From JADFWK01 sp035527895 (GTDB lineage Bacteria > Desulfobacterota > DSM-4660 > Desulfatiglandales > B25-G16), in contig DATKZQ010000144.1 in the NCBI GenBank assembly GCA_035527895.1, positions 1 through 64,000 on the forward strand: a DNA stretch of 64,000 bases, written 5' to 3'. Position numbers and translations under genes: made by a program. The notes under the pieces were generated by a model that had not been told where the DNA came from, ran no database searches, and saw nothing but the letters and a program-made list of their open reading frames with translations. Below are positions 62,766 through 64,000 of the stretch, piece after piece; the stretch's first letter is position 1; every line of letters starts with the position of its first letter.

Positions 62766-64000
62766 ATGAGACCGATGTTCTATGAAAAGAGACCTTCAGC
62801 GCCCATTAGATCATATACCGGCATGCAACTCCACTGCAAAACCTGGGATGCTGAGGCGGCTCTTCGAATGCTGATGAACAATCTGGACCCAGATGTGGCC
62901 ATTCAGCCTGAGGAACTCATCGTGTATGGCGGGTCGGGTCGCGCCGCAAGAAACTGGAAAGAGTATCAGCGAATTGTAAACGCCCTTGAGAGCCTTGAGC
63001 AGGACGAAACCCTCTGTGTCCAGTCCGGGAAACCTGTGTACATAGCCAAGACCCACCCCCAAGCCCCCCGCGTGATAATCGCTAATTCCAACATAGTACC
63101 AGCATGGGCCACTCAGGAGAATTTCCACCGGTATGACGAGATGGGCCTAACCATGTACGGTCAGATGACGGCCGGAAGCTGGATCTATATCGGCACCCAA
63201 GGTATTCTCCAGGGTACCTATGAAACCTTGGCCGCCCTGGCAAGAAAAGAGTATACAAGAACAAGTCTGCGGGGGAAGTTTGTGTTGACTGCTGGCATGG
63301 GAGGTATGAGCGGCGCTCAGCCTATGGCGGTCACTATGAATGAAGGGGTTATTCTGGATGTGGAGGTAAGGCCGGAGAGAATCCAGAGAAAAGTGGACGA
63401 AGGATACTGTGACAAGATGACAGGCAACCTGGATGAGGCCATACAGTGGGTTACTGAAGCCAAAAAACAGGGAGATGCCCTGTCCGTTGGACTGGTAGGA
63501 AACGCCGCTGAGGTGCATCCGGAGCTAGTCAGGCAAGGCATCATTCCAGACATTGTAACAGACCAGACCCCGGCCCACGATCTCTTAAATTATGTGCCCA
63601 AGGGGAACCTGAAAGAACTGGAAAAGCTCCGCGAGAAAAACCCGGCAGAATATCAACGCCTGTCCCGGGAGTCCATTGTGGGTCATGTGGAAGCCATTCT
63701 TGAGATGCAGAAACGAGGGGCAATCTGTTTCGATTACGGAAACAATCTTCGTGCCGAGGCCGAATTGGGAGGTCTTGATGTCAGGGATAAAAACGGGGAC
63801 TTCAAATATCCGGGTTTTGTCCCAGCATATATCCGCCCGCTGTTTTCTGAGGGAAAGGGGCCTTTCCGATGGGCAGCCCTTTCAGGTGATCCTCAGGATA
63901 TTCACCGTATAGATGATTGCGTTACCCGGTTATTCCCCGAGGATCAACCTCTCAATCGGTGGATCCGCCTGGCAAGAGAGCGGATTCCTTTTTTGGGGCT
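62766..64000 (+). CDS. hutU: Urocanate hydratase (urocanase), 3' truncated by window
   Basis: The first 411 codons of urocanase, which adds water to urocanate to form 4-imidazolone-5-propionate using tightly bound NAD+. Motifs include YGGSGRAARNW near the N-terminus, AGMGGMSGAQP, and FDYGNN, with the C-terminal catalytic part lying beyond the window edge. ATG 62766 is preceded by GGGAGGT. The frame is open to base 64000. Second step of histidine degradation, supplying the substrate for hutI at 52.5 kb. It is 106 bp beyond the MITE, so the element may have displaced a native promoter. Confidence 0.95.
   Translation, partial: MRPMFYEKRPSAPIRSYTGMQLHCKTWDAEAALRMLMNNLDPDVAIQPEELIVYGGSGRAARNWKEYQRIVNALESLEQDETLCVQSGKPVYIAKTHPQAPRVIIANSNIVPAWATQENFHRYDEMGLTMYGQMTAGSWIYIGTQGILQGTYETLAALARKEYTRTSLRGKFVLTAGMGGMSGAQPMAVTMNEGVILDVEVRPERIQRKVDEGYCDKMTGNLDEAIQWVTEAKKQGDALSVGLVGNAAEVHPELVRQGIIPDIVTDQTPAHDLLNYVPKGNLKELEKLREKNPAEYQRLSRESIVGHVEAILEMQKRGAICFDYGNNLRAEAELGGLDVRDKNGDFKYPGFVPAYIRPLFSEGKGPFRWAALSGDPQDIHRIDDCVTRLFPEDQPLNRWIRLARERIPFLG

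Noticed and set aside
1..64000. CRISPR arrays, rRNA and tRNA genes
   Set aside because: No regularly spaced repeat-spacer pattern, no rRNA-like tract and no convincing tRNA cloverleaf were seen by eye; a covariance-model scan could overturn this for tRNAs.

Overview
The window looks like a chromosomal segment of a Desulfobacterota-type (deltaproteobacterial) anaerobe. This is inferred from gene content: a full-length RpoD, CFI-box-tailed exported proteins, GEMM riboswitches, a non-exported reductive-dehalogenase-like protein, a Liv-type transporter next to Hut genes, many toxin-antitoxin genes, and relics of REP-associated transposases. No rRNA, tRNA or CRISPR array was seen. Several genes are frameshifted, so some may carry assembly errors.

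Layout. 1-7.6 kb: a sigma54 activator with a degenerate receiver, a stand-alone Fis-type protein behind a near-perfect sigma54 promoter, an exported subtilisin with a separate propeptide-like lipoprotein, a nucleotidyltransferase with a truncated HEPN partner, and a LuxR-type response regulator. 8.5-14.7 kb: a cyclic-di-GMP block, with a PilZ protein, a GEMM riboswitch, a 1671-residue exported multidomain protein, and a second, apparently orphan GEMM element. 14.8-17.6 kb: three toxin-antitoxin pairs. 17.7-32 kb: ordinary chromosome (hutH, an HTH-ATPase-STAS-like regulator, rpoD, nitroreductase, threonine aldolase, SDF symporter, MFS exporter) mixed with broken mobile elements and a 135-bp MITE.

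33-51.5 kb is an accessory island read almost entirely on the + strand. It holds a two-gene nuclease module, a Panacea-like/PemK-like pair, then four one-gene units (HEAT-like, PD-(D/E)XK nuclease, HEPN, membrane STAND-TPR NTPase), each followed by an attC-like palindrome with no integrase in sight. It ends with a four-gene GTPase conflict system: an all-helical GASH-like protein, two distinct GTPases (one frameshifted), and a GAP1-like protein ending in a CHAT caspase-fold protease. The cassette-like array and the GTPase-CHAT operon are the most interesting parts of the window.

51.8-64 kb: histidine degradation and associated transport. An operon for glutamate formimidoyltransferase (frameshifted), imidazolonepropionase and a cyclodeaminase-family enzyme diverges, across a GntR/HutC-type regulator with a visible operator, from livKHMGF, a reductive-dehalogenase-like protein, a second identical MITE copy, and urocanase (hutU), which runs off the right edge. 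With hutH at 18.6-20.2 kb, the route from histidine to formimidoylglutamate and tetrahydrofolate C1 units is nearly complete; the Liv-type system may import histidine, urocanate or a related compound (inference).
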